Origin: Burkholderiales bacterium
GTDB lineage: Bacteria > Pseudomonadota > Gammaproteobacteria > Burkholderiales > Burkholderiaceae_C
Reading direction: 5' to 3'
Assembly (NCBI GenBank): GCA_003963005.1
Contig: RXJW01000064.1
Coordinates: forward strand, 1 to 64,000
Length of the DNA stretch: 64,000 bases
This document shows positions 63,011 to 64,000 of this stretch, piece after piece. The translations under genes and the position numbers were made by a program. The notes below the pieces were generated by a model, which was not told the DNA's origin, ran no database searches, and was given only the letters and a program-made list of their open reading frames with translations. The stretch's first letter is position 1; each line of letters opens with the position of its first letter.

Positions 63011-64000
63011 CAAGCGCTGTGGCCGCGCCACCCCGCGCCGTGCCGGGCGCCCTGGCCATGTTCTGGCTGCTGACCCGGCTGCGGCTGCGCCGGCTGGTGA
63101 ATCTGACGGGTGCCATGAGCCGGCTGTCCTTCGGTCGAAAGAAGGCGGCTGCCGCCCGCACGGGCACGGCGCGCAAGGGTGGCACGGGCTGGCTGCTGGC
63201 GATGGTCATGGGCCTGCTGATGCTGGGCGCCTTCGGCAGTGTCGCCGTGGGGAGCTTCGAGAAACTGCACCAGGTGCTGGACGTGCAGCCCCAGGATGAA
63301 GCCGATCGCGAGGCCAACGGAGAGGTCTCGAAAGAGGGGGAGAAGTTCTCCTCGCCAGGCCCGGTGAGCCAGGCCTTCAGTCCGCCACTGCTGGCGGGTA
63401 CGGCCGGGCTGCTGACGCTGCTGGTGCTGATGGCCGTGTGCAACGACCTCGGGACCCGCGAATTGGCGCGTCCCGAATGGGACCTGGAATGGCTGCTGAC
63501 CCTGCCCGTCGGCTTGACTGCGCTGCTGTGGGCGCGGCTCGTGGAGCGCAGTGTCACCAGCGTGTTCGCCTGGTTGGCCCTGCTGCCACTGTGCACCGTG
63601 CTGGCATGGAAGTCAGGCGTTCCGTGGTGGGCGTCACCCGGGCTGGGGCTGGTGGCCTGCCTGCCGTTGTGCCTGTTGGCGGCGCTGCTGCGCTCGCTGG
63701 TGGATATCGGCTTGCGGCTGCACCTGTCGCCGCCCCGGCTGCGCAATCTGCAGGCCTTGATGTCGGTGGTGGGCTTGCTGGGCATGTACCTGGCGCTGTC
63801 CATCGGCACCTCGCGGGGCGGCAGCTATGGCGTCGAGCTCGTCAGTGCGCTGCCGGGCTGGGCGCTGTGGACGCCGCCGGGCCTCGTCGTGCGCGCCCTC
63901 AACGCCGCCCAGCCGGGTGCCGGGCTGCTGCTGTTGGTGTTCGCGGCGGCCCAGGTGGTCGTTCTGTCGGCGCTCGGCGTGGCCTGGATGCGCCACCAAC
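63007..64000 (+). CDS. ABC transporter permease, cut by the window end
   Basis: The frame runs without a stop from the ATG at 63007 to the last base, giving at least 331 residues. It has a short cytoplasmic start and many hydrophobic stretches (WLLAMVMGLLMLGAFGSVAV; AGTAGLLTLLVLMAVCNDLG; LLLLVFAAAQVVVLSALGVA). It is the membrane partner of the ATPase it overlaps. Cargo unknown. Confidence 0.85.

Overview
The window looks like chromosomal DNA of a high-GC betaproteobacterium of the order Burkholderiales, most likely the Rubrivivax/Roseateles/Leptothrix side of it. The reasons are strong G/C third-position bias, a his-HIT-tatABC-htrA-Nif3 run, a petABC-sspA-sspB run, a DUF721-secA-argJ neighbourhood, tripartite-tricarboxylate (Bug) binding proteins and PEP-CTERM proteins. 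No transposase, integrase, rRNA operon or CRISPR array is visible. The only RNA gene found is tRNA-Thr(TGT).

Layout. (1) 1-2509: end of a branched-chain-amino-acid-type ABC transporter cluster (LivF) with a PaaK-like adenylate-forming protein. (2) 2671-3639: orphan Bug-type binding protein. (3) 3774-20039: the accessory highlight, a polysaccharide-utilisation locus. It has a promoter with an 18-bp LacI-type palindrome, GH1 beta-glucosidase, LacI regulator, TonB-dependent receptor, exported GH144-type (PF10091) glucanase, a sugar ABC transporter without its ATPase, a large exported six-hairpin glycosidase of no family I recognise, and a GH94 phosphorylase of the size of 1,2-beta-oligoglucan phosphorylase. 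I infer a route for beta-1,2-glucan: outer-membrane uptake, periplasmic cleavage, ABC import, then cytoplasmic phosphorolysis and hydrolysis. (4) 20264-20986: a PEP-CTERM gene behind an excellent sigma-54 promoter. (5) 21037-22726 (minus): cupin, dtd, cation efflux. (6) 22790-32127: argB, HAD nucleotidase, response regulator, slmA, DUF815 ATPase, mutT, hisIE, HIT, tatABC, htrA, Nif3. (7) 32313-40018: a leader-ORF/hypothetical pair, M14 and DUF885 peptidases, PdxA family, DUF1631, mscL. (8) 40197-44503: cytochrome bc1 operon, sspA, sspB, tRNA-Thr. (9) 44541-53727: DUF721, secA, two PEP-CTERM genes (one with a thioester-domain signature), a hybrid kinase, argJ. (10) 53753-64000: a 7TM hybrid kinase, prolyl oligopeptidase, acetyltransferases, a SPOR-like membrane protein, esterase, histidine phosphatase, and an ABC exporter cut by the window end.

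The housekeeping parts are ordinary. The parts that deserve attention are the glucan locus (especially the unassigned enzyme at 13792-16755), its operator and internal inverted repeat, the sigma-54/PEP-CTERM link, the thioester PEP-CTERM protein, and several unexplained inverted repeats. All functional calls come from reading motifs, lengths and gene order; no database search was possible.
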